This document shows positions 46,049-54,899 of a stretch of DNA of 64,000 nt, piece after piece. Under the pieces are notes generated by a model, which was not told the origin of the DNA, did no database searches, and saw only the letters and a list, made by a program, of their open reading frames with translations. Source of the DNA: an uncultured Clostridia bacterium (GTDB taxonomy: Bacteria; Bacillota; Clostridia; Christensenellales; CAG-314); contig CALVWF010000006.1 in NCBI GenBank assembly GCA_944364615.1, positions 51,603-115,602 of the forward strand. The letters are read 5' to 3'. Within the stretch, counting starts at the first letter, position 1; each line of letters starts with the position of its first letter. The position numbers and the translations under genes were made by a program.

Positions 46049-46080
46049 AAAAGGAGCAATTTCGGTTGCTCCTTTTTTCC
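46049..46080 (+). terminator. Terminator of tRNA-Pro
   Basis: AAAAGGAGCAA (46049-46059), a 6-nt loop, TTGCTCCTTTT (46066-46076), then more T. Confidence 0.9.
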
Positions 46081-46809
46081 GTTTCTCCCTTTTCCGTCGC
46101 TTTCCTTTTTTTTCGTGCCTGTATAATGAAATAATGTGACGGTGTTGCACACGGCGACTATGCCAAAGTAATATTTTTCCGTCTTTTTGAAAAGTCCTTT
46201 TGGCGACAGTATACGTGTCTTGTTCGGCACGCAAGCCAAATCTTTTGAACGCAGCGAAAAACATAATTTATCTTTTGCCGCGTCGATAGGGCGTCCTTCC
46301 TTACAAGTCACGCCTCCTCAAACAAGGATATATCGTTTGAATCATTTGCTGTTAAATAGCGAATGTTTCGGATTGTCTCTTTTATCGAACAATGCTAACG
46401 CGGTCGTGCTCTTGCGAACGATAAATTGTTTCAGCATATATATTCTTACGAATTTTTTGCATATAAAATCAGGTCTATGATTAAGAGCAATATAACAACT
46501 GTTGATTTTTACTCAATAGTATGATATAAATATTTTGATTCATAAGATTATTTGTGAATTACTATAGAAAAAGCAGATCGAAAATTAAAACCGAAGGCAT
46601 TACTCAACCAACTTTTTATTTCCCACTTTCATAGGGGGAGGATTAAATTGTCGGAGCAAATGGAGCAGTGACAATCAATCTGTTGATTTGCATAGACAGG
46701 ATTTGTAATAACTTATATCTTTGCCTACGCGCAGAGAGGTTATCTCAAAAAAATGAAAGGATGCCTTACTGTAAGTTACGGCTAAACGCTGAATTTGACG
46801 GAGAATTTC
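46081..46809. other. AT-rich stretch after tRNA-Pro, probably foreign
   Basis: No gene is supported. Around 46180-46320 both strands stay open for about 100 codons, but without ribosome binding sites. Composition and codon-like patterns differ from the flanking chromosome, and an interrupted acetyltransferase gene follows. Confidence 0.45.
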
Positions 46810-47325
46810 ATGAAAATAAATGTTATTGAAACGACAAGACTTTTATTAAGAGGGTTCACGAAAGAAGATGCTTTGTGAGCATATAGTATCTGGAACAATC
46901 CCGAGATGGGAAAATATTTGCCGGATGAAGCAAAAGAAGAAATAGATGATGAATATTTGAAAATGTTAGAAGGCTTAGGCGATGATGAGGAATGTTGTTA
47001 TTTAATTCCTGTTTTTAAAAATTCATTGGAACGGGTAGGGACATGCAGTTTCATCATAAGTGATGACAAGAAAGTATACGATATTGCTTATTGCGTACAT
47101 AAGAATTTTTGGTGTCAAGGTTATGCAACTGAAATGGCTCAGGGAATGATAGATTATGCACGTAGTCAGGGAGCAGAAAAAGTAACTATTTATGTGAGTC
47201 AGGAAAACGTCGCTTCTAATCGTGTTGCCCAAAAATGTGGCGGACAAATTGTCAGTGAGAGCACCTATAAGAAAAAGGGAACAGATATAATCATGAAAGA
47301 TTATAGATACGAAATTGTATTATAA
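46810..47325 (+). pseudogene. GNAT-family acetyltransferase, interrupted by an in-frame TGA
   Basis: The ATG at 46810 has GGAG 7 bases upstream and reads MKINVIETTRLLLRGFTKED, the standard opening of RimJ/RimL-like N-acetyltransferases. A TGA at 46876-46878 stops it at codon 23. The same frame then continues without interruption to 47325. The rest includes IWNNPEMGKYLPDEA, the acetyl-CoA-binding part around HKNFWCQGYATEMAQGMIDYA, and NVASNRVAQKCG, a complete GNAT core. AT-rich codons (AGA, ATA) set it apart from neighbours, suggesting acquisition by transfer. Translation from the internal ATG at 46906 would lack the first strand of the fold. A sequencing error is possible. Confidence 0.75.
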
Positions 47326-48203
47326 AGTATTTCATACATAAAAAGAAACTGGATATCGTTTTTCTTCTAAAGAATTTTTTGCACACTGATTTTAAAAAAA
47401 GGTGTGCCGCCAATGACAGAAGAACGCGTAGGGACAACTGATCAATATGCCTGCTCGACAAACTTTACCGTTCATAATGGAGTTATGAACATGCAGAGGC
47501 AGGGCAACTTTCGACCTTTCTTCACGTCGCGGGCTTCGGTAATTTACGTTGGAATAAACTCCCTCGCCATCGCATTTGAAAGTACACAATCCTCAGCCCT
47601 TCTTCTCTGTTTAATGGTAGCATTTTTATCTACTGAACCCGGTGCAGACAGCGACGCGTTTTCTTGTAAAACGCCGAACAAAATCACATTTTCGTTGCAC
47701 AACATAGTTTACAAGTCTGTTCAATCGTAACCTATTTGGAAATCGCAGAATTATTTAAATAGATACCGCGCTCAAAGCAAATTATTTATGTTGGTTTTAA
47801 ATCAGCAGATAAATTTCCAATTATTATTTCTTTTGTTCTCTTTAAACATCTGTGAATTTGCCGACGGTTGTTTATATAATGTAGACGAGAATATTTTTGA
47901 TTTACGTCTGAGACAACTCTTTTCGTCGATATTTCCTCATTCCTTTTATCTAACTTCTAAACAGGTATATACGGACTGTCTTTTTCGGGCTCACGGCGAA
48001 TACGTTTAAAAAGACAACTTGCCTGTTTATTCCCGTTGCAAGGATTGTTTTAACTGAATTACACAGCCTACTTCACTGATTTCACGGAAAACCGACAACG
48101 GTTTTCCCTTTTGTTGTTTTACGGATTATGATTTGACGGCATCCGATTTCTTGCCAACAGTTTTTAGAATATTTTCAGTTAACGCAAATAACGAAAGTTT
48201 TTG
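47326..48203. other. Gene-poor stretch between GNAT pseudogene and MATE gene
   Basis: There are several short frames on both strands (for example 47392-47589 minus and 47404-47730 plus), none with a ribosome binding site or a family I can defend. The block 47400-47730 is more GC-balanced than its surroundings and may be a relic of a coding or repeated element. Confidence 0.45.
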
Positions 48204-48232
48204 TTGTGGCATTTAACAAAAAGAGTTATAAT
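48204..48232 (+). promoter_or_regulatory. Promoter of the MATE gene
   Basis: TTGTGG (48204-48209), 17 bp, TATAAT (48227-48232). Confidence 0.6.
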
Positions 48233-48263
48233 TACTGCAAATACTACAATTCAAGGTGAAAAA

Positions 48264-49670
48264 ATGCAGGACAAAACTTTTCTTGCCACTAAACCTATAG
48301 GCAAATTGCTGTTTAATCTGGCTCTGCCTGCCGTTGTAGCGCAGTTGATAAACATGCTGTACAACCTTGTGGACAGAATTTACATAGGACACATCCCCGT
48401 AACGGGCGACGTTGCTCTTACGGGACTGGGCGTGTGTCTTCCTGTAATTATGATTGTGTCCGCTTTCGCCGCGCTGGTAAGCAACGGAGGCGCTCCGCGC
48501 GCGTCCATCTTCATGGGCGCAGGAGACAACGATTCGGCGGAAAAGACGCTTGGCAACTGTTTTGTGTTGCAATTAATCGTATCCGCCGTACTCACTGCGG
48601 TTTTGCTCATTTGGGGCGAAGATCTGCTGTGGGTATTCGGAGCAAGCGAAAACACCATTTCCTACGCAGTGGATTACCTCAACATTTACGCGCTCGGCAC
48701 TGTTTTTGTGCAACTTACGCTGGGAATGAACGCATTTATTACTGCACAGGGGTTTGCACGCACTGGTATGCTGTCGGTGCTGATAGGAGCGGTGTGCAAC
48801 ATTGCTTTGGATCCGCTGTTTATATTCGCATTCGACATGGGAGTAAAAGGTGCCGCCCTTGCTACAATCATTTCCCAGGCGATTTCCTGCGCATGGGTGC
48901 TGATTTTCCTCTTTGGCAAGCGGTCTTTTTTAAAGATGCGGCTGCGTTACATGAAATTGCAGGCACGTTACCTGTTGCCTTCCCTTGCGCTCGGATTGTC
49001 CACATTCGTAATGCAGGCAAGCGAAAGCGTTATACTTGTTTGCTTCAACTCGTCGCTGCAGAAATACGGCGGTGATATAGCGGTAGGGGCGATGACCGTT
49101 TTGTCAAGCGTAATGATGTTTGCAATGCTTCCCCTTCAAGGCCTCGGACAGGGCGCGCAACCTATAATCAGTTACAACTACGGAGCGAAAAACATTTCGC
49201 GGGTAAAACAGACCTTTAAATACCTTGTTACCGTCAGCCTCGCTTATTCGGTGCTTCTGTTCGCCTTTATAATGATTTTCCCCACGGCATTTGCCAGAAT
49301 GTTCACTCCCGAACAGAATCTGATCGACTACACGGCAAGAGCGTTGAGAATTTACATGGGAGGAACGGCAATTTTCGGCATACAGATCGCCTGTCAGATG
49401 ACGTTTGTATCGGTAGGAAACGCCAAAGCGTCCATTGCGGTAGCGGTTATAAGAAAATTTGTGCTGCTGCTTCCGCTGATATATCTGATGCCGCTGATAT
49501 ATACGGCGGACAAAGCCACGGCAGTGTTTATGGCGGAACCGATTGCCGACACCGTAGCCGTACTTACGACAATAGTGCTTTTTGCAATAATTTTTACAAA
49601 GAGCATGCGGAAACTGCAAGAGCAGAGGAAAAGCGATGTTTCCGACGCGTCTGCGAATACGCAAAACTAA
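48264..49670 (+). CDS. MATE-family efflux transporter
   Basis: This membrane pump of 468 aa has twelve predicted helices in two six-helix halves. Multidrug/sodium antiporter signatures are visible: LPAVVAQLINMLYNLVDRIYIGH near the start, GNAKASI in the second half, and PLQGLGQGAQPIISYNYGAKN around 285-305. It exports cationic or other small molecules using a sodium or proton gradient. The substrate is unknown. The ATG at 48264 was chosen because of AAGGTGAAAA upstream. It is monocistronic with promoter and terminator. Confidence 0.93.
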   Translation: MQDKTFLATKPIGKLLFNLALPAVVAQLINMLYNLVDRIYIGHIPVTGDVALTGLGVCLPVIMIVSAFAALVSNGGAPRASIFMGAGDNDSAEKTLGNCFVLQLIVSAVLTAVLLIWGEDLLWVFGASENTISYAVDYLNIYALGTVFVQLTLGMNAFITAQGFARTGMLSVLIGAVCNIALDPLFIFAFDMGVKGAALATIISQAISCAWVLIFLFGKRSFLKMRLRYMKLQARYLLPSLALGLSTFVMQASESVILVCFNSSLQKYGGDIAVGAMTVLSSVMMFAMLPLQGLGQGAQPIISYNYGAKNISRVKQTFKYLVTVSLAYSVLLFAFIMIFPTAFARMFTPEQNLIDYTARALRIYMGGTAIFGIQIACQMTFVSVGNAKASIAVAVIRKFVLLLPLIYLMPLIYTADKATAVFMAEPIADTVAVLTTIVLFAIIFTKSMRKLQEQRKSDVSDASANTQN

Positions 49671-49678
49671 ACAGAATT

Positions 49679-49730
49679 AACGCAAAACACATAGGTATTT
49701 TGTCTGCCTGAATGTGTTTTGCGTTTTTTA
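49679..49730 (+). terminator. Terminator of the MATE gene
   Basis: AACGCAAAACACAT (49679-49692) pairs perfectly with ATGTGTTTTGCGTT (49712-49725) across a 19-nt loop, followed by T residues. Confidence 0.85.
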
Positions 49731-49880
49731 GTACCTTCGTCAAGTTTGCCGTGAACAAAATACGGTTTGTCGCAATTACTTGTGTTGCAATTGAAAATAA
49801 ATGTGGTATAATATAAACGAACCTACACATCGATTGTATTATCACGTGGATGAATTTCAGCACGTTTTACGGAGAACGTT

Positions 49881-50291
49881 ATGACAGAACAAACCGCATT
49901 GAGTACGGTGGACTACAAAAATTACAAATCATTGATTTCACGGCTGACGGAAGAAAAAATGGTCATAAACGTTTCCAAAGGCGACCTTCGGAGGCTGTTA
50001 CAAACCTGTTTTTCCCAACTGTTCGTGACCGCTTCAGCCGAAACTCCCATCCGTGCGGCGAAGGCCGCGCTGTCGAAATTAAGTCGCGTACCTGTAGGCA
50101 GTTACGTAATTGCGGTAGTGGAATCTCCGTCGGAATCCACGCTTGCCGAAACGGAAAATGTCCTGTGTAACATAGCCGACACTTTAAAATGCGACAACAT
50201 CGAAACGGCGTTTGCCTTTTCCGAGGACAATTCGTGTCGCGTTTCGCTGATAGTTTTTCTTTTTGAAAGCGTTTCGGAAAGAAACAATTGA
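49881..50291 (+). CDS. Small protein resembling the FtsZ C-terminal domain, 136 aa
   Basis: There is a short N-terminal helical region. From about residue 48 the pattern ASAETPIRAAKAALSKL, then VGSYVIAVVESPSESTLAETENVLCNIADTL and AFAFSEDNSCRVSLIVFLFE resembles the alpha/beta domain that follows the GTPase domain in FtsZ (a VLVNITGG-like strand, a helix, a strand with DE, then a final VTVIATG-like strand). No GTPase domain is present. GGAGAACGTT precedes the ATG. The next gene, a lipoprotein, starts about 110 bp downstream and may be co-transcribed. The resemblance is by eye only, and the function is unknown. Confidence 0.5.
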   Translation: MTEQTALSTVDYKNYKSLISRLTEEKMVINVSKGDLRRLLQTCFSQLFVTASAETPIRAAKAALSKLSRVPVGSYVIAVVESPSESTLAETENVLCNIADTLKCDNIETAFAFSEDNSCRVSLIVFLFESVSERNN

Positions 50292-50398
50292 CAACATCCG
50301 CTTTCCCTTCGATTTTTAAACCGCAACGCGACCGCGCAAGGAGAAAATCGAACTTCTCGAACATACCATACAATATACAACCGTTAAAGGAGGAAAGT

Positions 50399-51490
50399 AT
50401 GAAAAAAAGTATTTTTACGGCATTAGTCTGCCTTGCTTTGTCCGTTGCGATTTTTGCAGGATGCACTCCCGCCGAACCTCAGACTATTGACTCGCAATAC
50501 AAAGTAACGTTACCGCAGTCCGCGGATTTTTCCGTCTCAGCCGACAAAACTTCCGCAAAGGCACAGGAACAGGTCACGTTGACAGTCACAATGACAAACA
50601 CCGACAAATACCTGACGGCGGTAAAATACAACGGCAACACCTGTAACGGCGAAAACGGGGTTTACACCTTTACGATGCCTTCCGAAGACGTTTCCGTTAC
50701 GGTGGAAACAGCCGATTACGTTACGGTTACGGAAGACGGCGACTTTGCGACTCTCGATGAAGGAAATCTCTATACGGTTGCGCAAAACGCTACACACAAC
50801 GGTGAAAACATTCTGCAAAAGCAATGGGGTTTTGACGTTTGGTTTGACTCTAATTACATGAGCATTCTTAACAGCGAAATCATTTCTTCCGACACCGAAG
50901 TGATAGGCGCCGACGCCCTTTCCGTCAAGAGTTATTCCAAACGGGATCTCGGAATGAGCGGTGACAACGATTTTGAAATAGTAAAAGCAAAGGTAATTAT
51001 CGACACGGAAAAAATAGGCACAGGCACTACATGGCTGACAATGACCTTCGAAAACGACAACCTTTCTCCCAAGCCGTCCTCTACGTTTTGCGTAAAAGTA
51101 ACCGTCGTGCCTTACGGACAATTACAGGTGGAAACTAACGACGCTACGGTAAGTATCGACGTGTCGTCGGCAGGCAGCGACGGAGATACCTTTACTTTGA
51201 GAATATGCGACAGGGATCACATCGACGGTTCTACGGTAAGCAGCGCGTTTACCGACTATACTCTCACCGTCGAAAACGGCAAGATTACCGTTACCTTCAA
51301 ATACGTTACGGGACACGGTTATTGGCTTCGCGTGACCAAAGGAAATGCGGACGATTACCTTACCACGCTGCTTATTTCCGCAAAAGAGACGGCAACGGCA
51401 GTGTTTACGGGCGACGTCAAATATGCCTCTACGGGCACGTTGATTATTACACAGCCGAATACTACCGTTGACCTTGTATTGGCGGACTGA
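50399..51490 (+). CDS. Secreted lipoprotein, 363 aa
   Basis: The signal peptide MKKSIFTALVCLALSVAIF ends in lipobox FAGC. After a short linker, residues 35-100 form an Ig-like beta domain with YTFTMPSEDVSVTVE, a motif common in Firmicute surface proteins. The remainder is a beta-rich domain without a recognised family. The start was chosen because AAAGGAGG lies 6 bases upstream. It probably acts at the outer face of the membrane. It follows the FtsZ-C-like gene by about 110 bp and ends at a strong terminator. Confidence 0.7.
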   Translation: MKKSIFTALVCLALSVAIFAGCTPAEPQTIDSQYKVTLPQSADFSVSADKTSAKAQEQVTLTVTMTNTDKYLTAVKYNGNTCNGENGVYTFTMPSEDVSVTVETADYVTVTEDGDFATLDEGNLYTVAQNATHNGENILQKQWGFDVWFDSNYMSILNSEIISSDTEVIGADALSVKSYSKRDLGMSGDNDFEIVKAKVIIDTEKIGTGTTWLTMTFENDNLSPKPSSTFCVKVTVVPYGQLQVETNDATVSIDVSSAGSDGDTFTLRICDRDHIDGSTVSSAFTDYTLTVENGKITVTFKYVTGHGYWLRVTKGNADDYLTTLLISAKETATAVFTGDVKYASTGTLIITQPNTTVDLVLAD

Positions 51491-51515
51491 ATTTGTAACC
51501 GAACTTAAAAATCGA

Positions 51516-51548
51516 GATGCGGAATAATTTCTTCCGCATCTTTTTTTT
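51516..51548 (+). terminator. Terminator of the 363-aa lipoprotein gene
   Basis: GATGCGGAA (51516-51524) pairs with TTCCGCATC (51532-51540), then eight T. Confidence 0.92.
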
Positions 51549-51807
51549 CGGCAATTTTCCGTAGGTCTTTTTATTGACGCGTTTAATGCGATCTGCTTTG
51601 CTTTTCGGTTAAATTTTAAGCATTTGTGCAAAAACGTTTGCGCAGGCGCTGTCATATACTGCAATAAACCTGATTTCCGACAGATTTTTTTTGCAAACAC
51701 ACTGACGTTCCGTGCAATTTACCAATCAATCATATATATAACAGTTAAACTTACTGTTGACTTTAACGGAAAGTCGTTATAAAATAAAACTTAACAAGGG
51801 GGCTTTT
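51549..51807. other. Intergenic stretch
   Basis: AT-rich. Nothing is supported beyond a possible promoter close to 51740-51790. Confidence 0.4.
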
Positions 51808-52719
51808 ATGAAAACAGAAATTGCAAAATTTTTAACCGAAAAGGGATTTTCCGTAAAAGACGGCAAGTTTTTTGCAACGATAAAGGGGTATCATTTCAAC
51901 GGCAGTTTTAAAGAAAACAGTTACTTTACGCCGTTGACGTTGCATGTATCCTTTTTTGCGACGCGCATTCAGCAGCAGACCATCGCCAGCGCTCTGTCCG
52001 TTACGTTGGGCAAACAAATTTCCGTTGTCGCTACCGATTACGGAATGAAATTCATTTACAACAATATGTCGGTAAAAGAACTGTTGCGCATATTGCCTTT
52101 TTCTTTGGATTACATACCGGATGTATTGGCGAAAGAAGGCGCGCTTGACTGTCGTTACTGCCCTATATGCGGTACGGAACTCAAGCCGGAAGAACAGCGA
52201 CTGCTGTCCGTTGACGGTATTTTCGTCGCATTGGACGAACACTGTCGGGCAAACTACGCTGTTACCGAGGTTTCCGCCGAAACGCAAAGCGACATTCCCA
52301 ACAACTATGCAAAGGGTATCGTCGGAGCATTGGCAGGATCTCTGATCGGAGCAGTAATTACATTTTTTGCTACAATGTATATCGGTCTGTCTTTTATTAT
52401 TTCCATTGTATCTCTATTGCTTGCCACCGCTTTGTACAAGAAAATGGGAGGCAAACCCAACAATGTAATGATTGCCGTTTCCGGTTGCTTTACGGTAGTT
52501 TTTCAGTTGCTGGCGTGCCTCGCGGCATATGTAATTGCCGCGCACGACGCTTTTGGACAGACTTCTGATATCTGGCAGTCGTTTATGGCGGCAATGATGA
52601 TTCAGGAATTCAGCGCGGCTTTTTACCTCGGGTTTATATTGAATCTGTTGTTTTCAATAGGAAGCATTGTTGTATATCTGTTTATTTACAAACGCAAAAA
52701 GTCCCGTTCGGTTTTATAA
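51808..52719 (+). CDS. Zinc-ribbon membrane protein of unknown function, 303 aa
   Basis: Residues 1-120 form a soluble alpha/beta domain. A possible knuckle (CRYCPICGTE) lies at about 125-134 and a further Cys near 157 could complete metal binding. From about residue 170 there are four membrane helices (GIVGALAGSLIGAVITFFATM and FIISIVSLLLATALY are the first two), ending in a basic tail. No family is recognised. The ATG at 51808 was chosen for AAGGGGG upstream. It is monocistronic. Confidence 0.6.
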   Translation: MKTEIAKFLTEKGFSVKDGKFFATIKGYHFNGSFKENSYFTPLTLHVSFFATRIQQQTIASALSVTLGKQISVVATDYGMKFIYNNMSVKELLRILPFSLDYIPDVLAKEGALDCRYCPICGTELKPEEQRLLSVDGIFVALDEHCRANYAVTEVSAETQSDIPNNYAKGIVGALAGSLIGAVITFFATMYIGLSFIISIVSLLLATALYKKMGGKPNNVMIAVSGCFTVVFQLLACLAAYVIAAHDAFGQTSDIWQSFMAAMMIQEFSAAFYLGFILNLLFSIGSIVVYLFIYKRKKSRSVL

Positions 52720-52741
52720 CGGCATTTAACCGGTCAAACAG

Positions 52742-52775
52742 AAATCTTTGCCTTTTGGGCAAAGATTTTTTTTTG
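52742..52775 (+). terminator. Terminator of the zinc-ribbon membrane protein gene
   Basis: AAATCTTTGCC (52742-52752) pairs with GGCAAAGATTT (52758-52768), followed by T residues. Confidence 0.9.
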
Positions 52776-52854
52776 CAAAACGTTATATTAACGGTTGAAG
52801 CCGAACGGTTTTTATCAATTGACATAATGCTCCATACACGGCGCAAATCGGCTA

Positions 52855-52883
52855 TTGTTTTTATAAAAAATTTGTGATATACT
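52855..52883 (+). promoter_or_regulatory. Promoter of the NYN gene
   Basis: TTGTTT (52855-52860), 17 bp, TATACT (52878-52883) preceded by TGA. It shares TGTGATATACTTTTA with the promoter at 17720. Confidence 0.65.
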
Positions 52884-52939
52884 TTTAATTGACGTTTAAC
52901 ATACGTTATTTACAAATTTACCAAAAGGGGTTTACATAA

Positions 52940-53668
52940 ATGCTTAACAACAACGTAGCGGTGTTTATCGATGCGGAAAACATCGGCAGTCAACACGCAA
53001 AAAGAATCTTTGAAACGGCGTCAAATTACGGCGACGTAGTAATAAAAAGGGTGTTCGGAGACTGGACTAAACCGAGCATCCTTCCTTGGAAAACGGCTAT
53101 TGAAAAATACGCAATAATCGCCGATCAGCAATTTTCCTTCGTGAAGGGCAAGAATTCCAGCGACATTTCTCTCATCATTCAGGTGATGATTGCATTGTTT
53201 GAAAAGAATATCGACACGTTTGTGCTTGTTTCGGGGGACAGCGACTTTACGCGGCTCATTCAGGAACTGCGCGAGCGCAAAAAGACCGTAATAGGTATGG
53301 GATCGAAAAACAGCATACATTCCTACGTCAACGCCTTCAGCGAATTTATTTATATCGACGAAGATCAGCCCAGACAGGAAACGGACAAGAGCGCGAAACA
53401 AACTCAACCTCGTCCGCGCAAGAGCGAATGTATACTGCCGCAGAAGCAACTCAATCTGTTAAAGGAAATCGCGGAAAATCTTATCGATCAGAACGGCAAG
53501 GCTCTTTATTCGCAACTGTCCATAATGATGAAAAACAAGTACTCCGACTTTATTCCGCAAAACTACGGTTGCAAGCAGTTCCGCGAACTGATGTTAAAGG
53601 TGCTTCCCCACCTGAAAGAATTCAAGGAAGAAAAGGAAGGCTTGCAGTATTCGCTGATTTTGAAGTAA
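52940..53668 (+). CDS. NYN-domain protein with C-terminal OST-HTH/LOTUS-like domain
   Basis: Residues 1-145 are a NYN (PIN-like) nuclease domain. The catalytic-site acidic residues lie in VFIDAENIG (Asp11), NSSDISLIIQ (about Asp75) and LVSGDSDFTRLI (about 94-105). Residues 165-240 (QLNLLKEIAENLIDQNG, then PQNYGCKQFRELMLKV) match the OST-HTH/LOTUS winged-helix fold, which binds RNA. The pairing suggests an RNA-processing enzyme of the LabA/DUF88 type. AAAAGGGG precedes the ATG. It is convergent with dnaN across a shared terminator. Confidence 0.88.
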   Translation: MLNNNVAVFIDAENIGSQHAKRIFETASNYGDVVIKRVFGDWTKPSILPWKTAIEKYAIIADQQFSFVKGKNSSDISLIIQVMIALFEKNIDTFVLVSGDSDFTRLIQELRERKKTVIGMGSKNSIHSYVNAFSEFIYIDEDQPRQETDKSAKQTQPRPRKSECILPQKQLNLLKEIAENLIDQNGKALYSQLSIMMKNKYSDFIPQNYGCKQFRELMLKVLPHLKEFKEEKEGLQYSLILK

Positions 53669-53754
53669 ATCGGCAACACTCGTTTTACTAAAAGCAATTC
53701 CGTTCCGTCGGCACCCCTCATCCGTTTGAAGGAAATTCCTATTTAAAAACTAAA

Positions 53755-53790
53755 ACAAAAAAGCGCGCCCGTGCGGGCGCGCTTTTTTGT
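53755..53790. terminator. Bidirectional terminator between the NYN gene and dnaN
   Basis: AAGCGCGCCC (53761-53770) and GGGCGCGCTT (53775-53784) around GTGC, with A/T runs on both sides. Confidence 0.92.
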
Positions 53791-53798
53791 TGTTTCAA

Positions 53799-54899
53799 TT
53801 AAAATATGCTTACGGGAAGGATGAAGTACAGCACTTCGTCGCTGTTGTTTACCGTGATTATACAACTGAGATTTTTTGCGAAATCCATCTTGATTGTTTC
53901 GGCGTCCAGCACCTTTATACAGTCGTTGATGTATTTGCTGTTGTAGGTGCACTTGATGTCCTTGCCGTTGAGAGAAATCGCAACGTCTTCTTTTACCGTT
54001 CCGTATTCGCTGGTGGAAGACATCTTCATGCTGTATTCTTCTATGTCAAGCAGTACAAGGTTGCTCTTTTCTCCTCTGGACATTATCGACGCGATGTTGA
54101 GCGACTTTTCGAAATCCTGTCTGTTTACCGTCAGCGTAGTCACAAATTCGGTGGGAATGAGGTTGTCGTACTTGATGTACTGTCCGTTTGTCAGCAGTCT
54201 CGTCATCAGTTTTGTATTTGTAAGAGTAACCATCAGATTGTTCTTTTCGATGTACACTCTGACTATTTCTTCGCCGTCCCCCAGCAATCTGGCAAGTTCC
54301 GCCATACTTCTCGACGGCACCGTCGCACTTATAAGGTCCACCTGCGCTTCGAGCGGCTTTTTGCACATCGCAAATCTGTAACCGTCCGTTGCCACTGCGG
54401 TAAGAGTATATCCCTTTGCTTCAAGATAAATTCCTTTCAGTATGGGACGTGTTTCGTCCGTTGCCACTGAAAAAATTACTTTGCCAATAATATCTTTTAA
54501 ATTGCTTTCGGTAATTGTAAAGTAGGTGTCGTTGCTTATCTGCTCAATGTCGGGATATTCCGACGCGTCGCGGCAAGTGATGTAACATTCGCTGCGGCTG
54601 GAGGTGATGAGCATACGTTCTTCCTTGAGTTCAAGTATAACTTCGCTGTCCCCCGCGATGTTGCGTATATACTCCGCAAACAGTCTGCCCGGTACGAGTA
54701 CCGATCCGCTGATGAGCACGCTTGCGTCGATTGTCTTTTCGATGGTCAGATCTCTGTCCGAGGCAAGCAAAGTCAACTTGTCGTTTTCCGCAACTATCTT
54801 TATACAGTCCAGTACGGGAACGACTTCCTTTACAGGCAAAGCCTTACTTACCTTGGCAATTGCGTCATTTAATTCCAGTCCGTTTACGATGATTTTCAT
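53799..54899 (-). CDS. dnaN: DNA polymerase III beta subunit (sliding clamp)
   Basis: This is the ring-shaped processivity clamp of the replisome. It has three similar domains. Typical segments are MKIIVNGLELNDAIAKVSKALP at the N-terminus, VLDCIKIVAENDKLTLLASDRDL, ETRPILKGIYLEAKGYTLTAVATDGYR in domain 2, and the C-terminal SDEVLYFILPVSI. The length of 366 aa is normal. The ATG at 54899 has AAAGGAG upstream. It is transcribed away from dnaA, unlike the usual dnaA-dnaN operon, and has its own promoter inside the putative oriC. Confidence 0.97.
   Translation of the reverse strand: MKIIVNGLELNDAIAKVSKALPVKEVVPVLDCIKIVAENDKLTLLASDRDLTIEKTIDASVLISGSVLVPGRLFAEYIRNIAGDSEVILELKEERMLITSSRSECYITCRDASEYPDIEQISNDTYFTITESNLKDIIGKVIFSVATDETRPILKGIYLEAKGYTLTAVATDGYRFAMCKKPLEAQVDLISATVPSRSMAELARLLGDGEEIVRVYIEKNNLMVTLTNTKLMTRLLTNGQYIKYDNLIPTEFVTTLTVNRQDFEKSLNIASIMSRGEKSNLVLLDIEEYSMKMSSTSEYGTVKEDVAISLNGKDIKCTYNSKYINDCIKVLDAETIKMDFAKNLSCIITVNNSDEVLYFILPVSIF

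Noticed and set aside
46187..46480. Plus-strand frame of 97 codons after tRNA-Pro, with an equally open minus-strand frame
   Set aside because: It lacks a ribosome binding site, and both-strand openness without coding bias does not support a gene. It is kept only as a possible dispersed repeat.
47392..47730. Overlapping frames on both strands between the GNAT pseudogene and the MATE gene
   Set aside because: No translation signals and no recognisable domain.
45938..48203. Prophage or integrative element at tRNA-Pro
   Set aside because: No integrase, no phage genes and no repeat of the tRNA 3' end were found.
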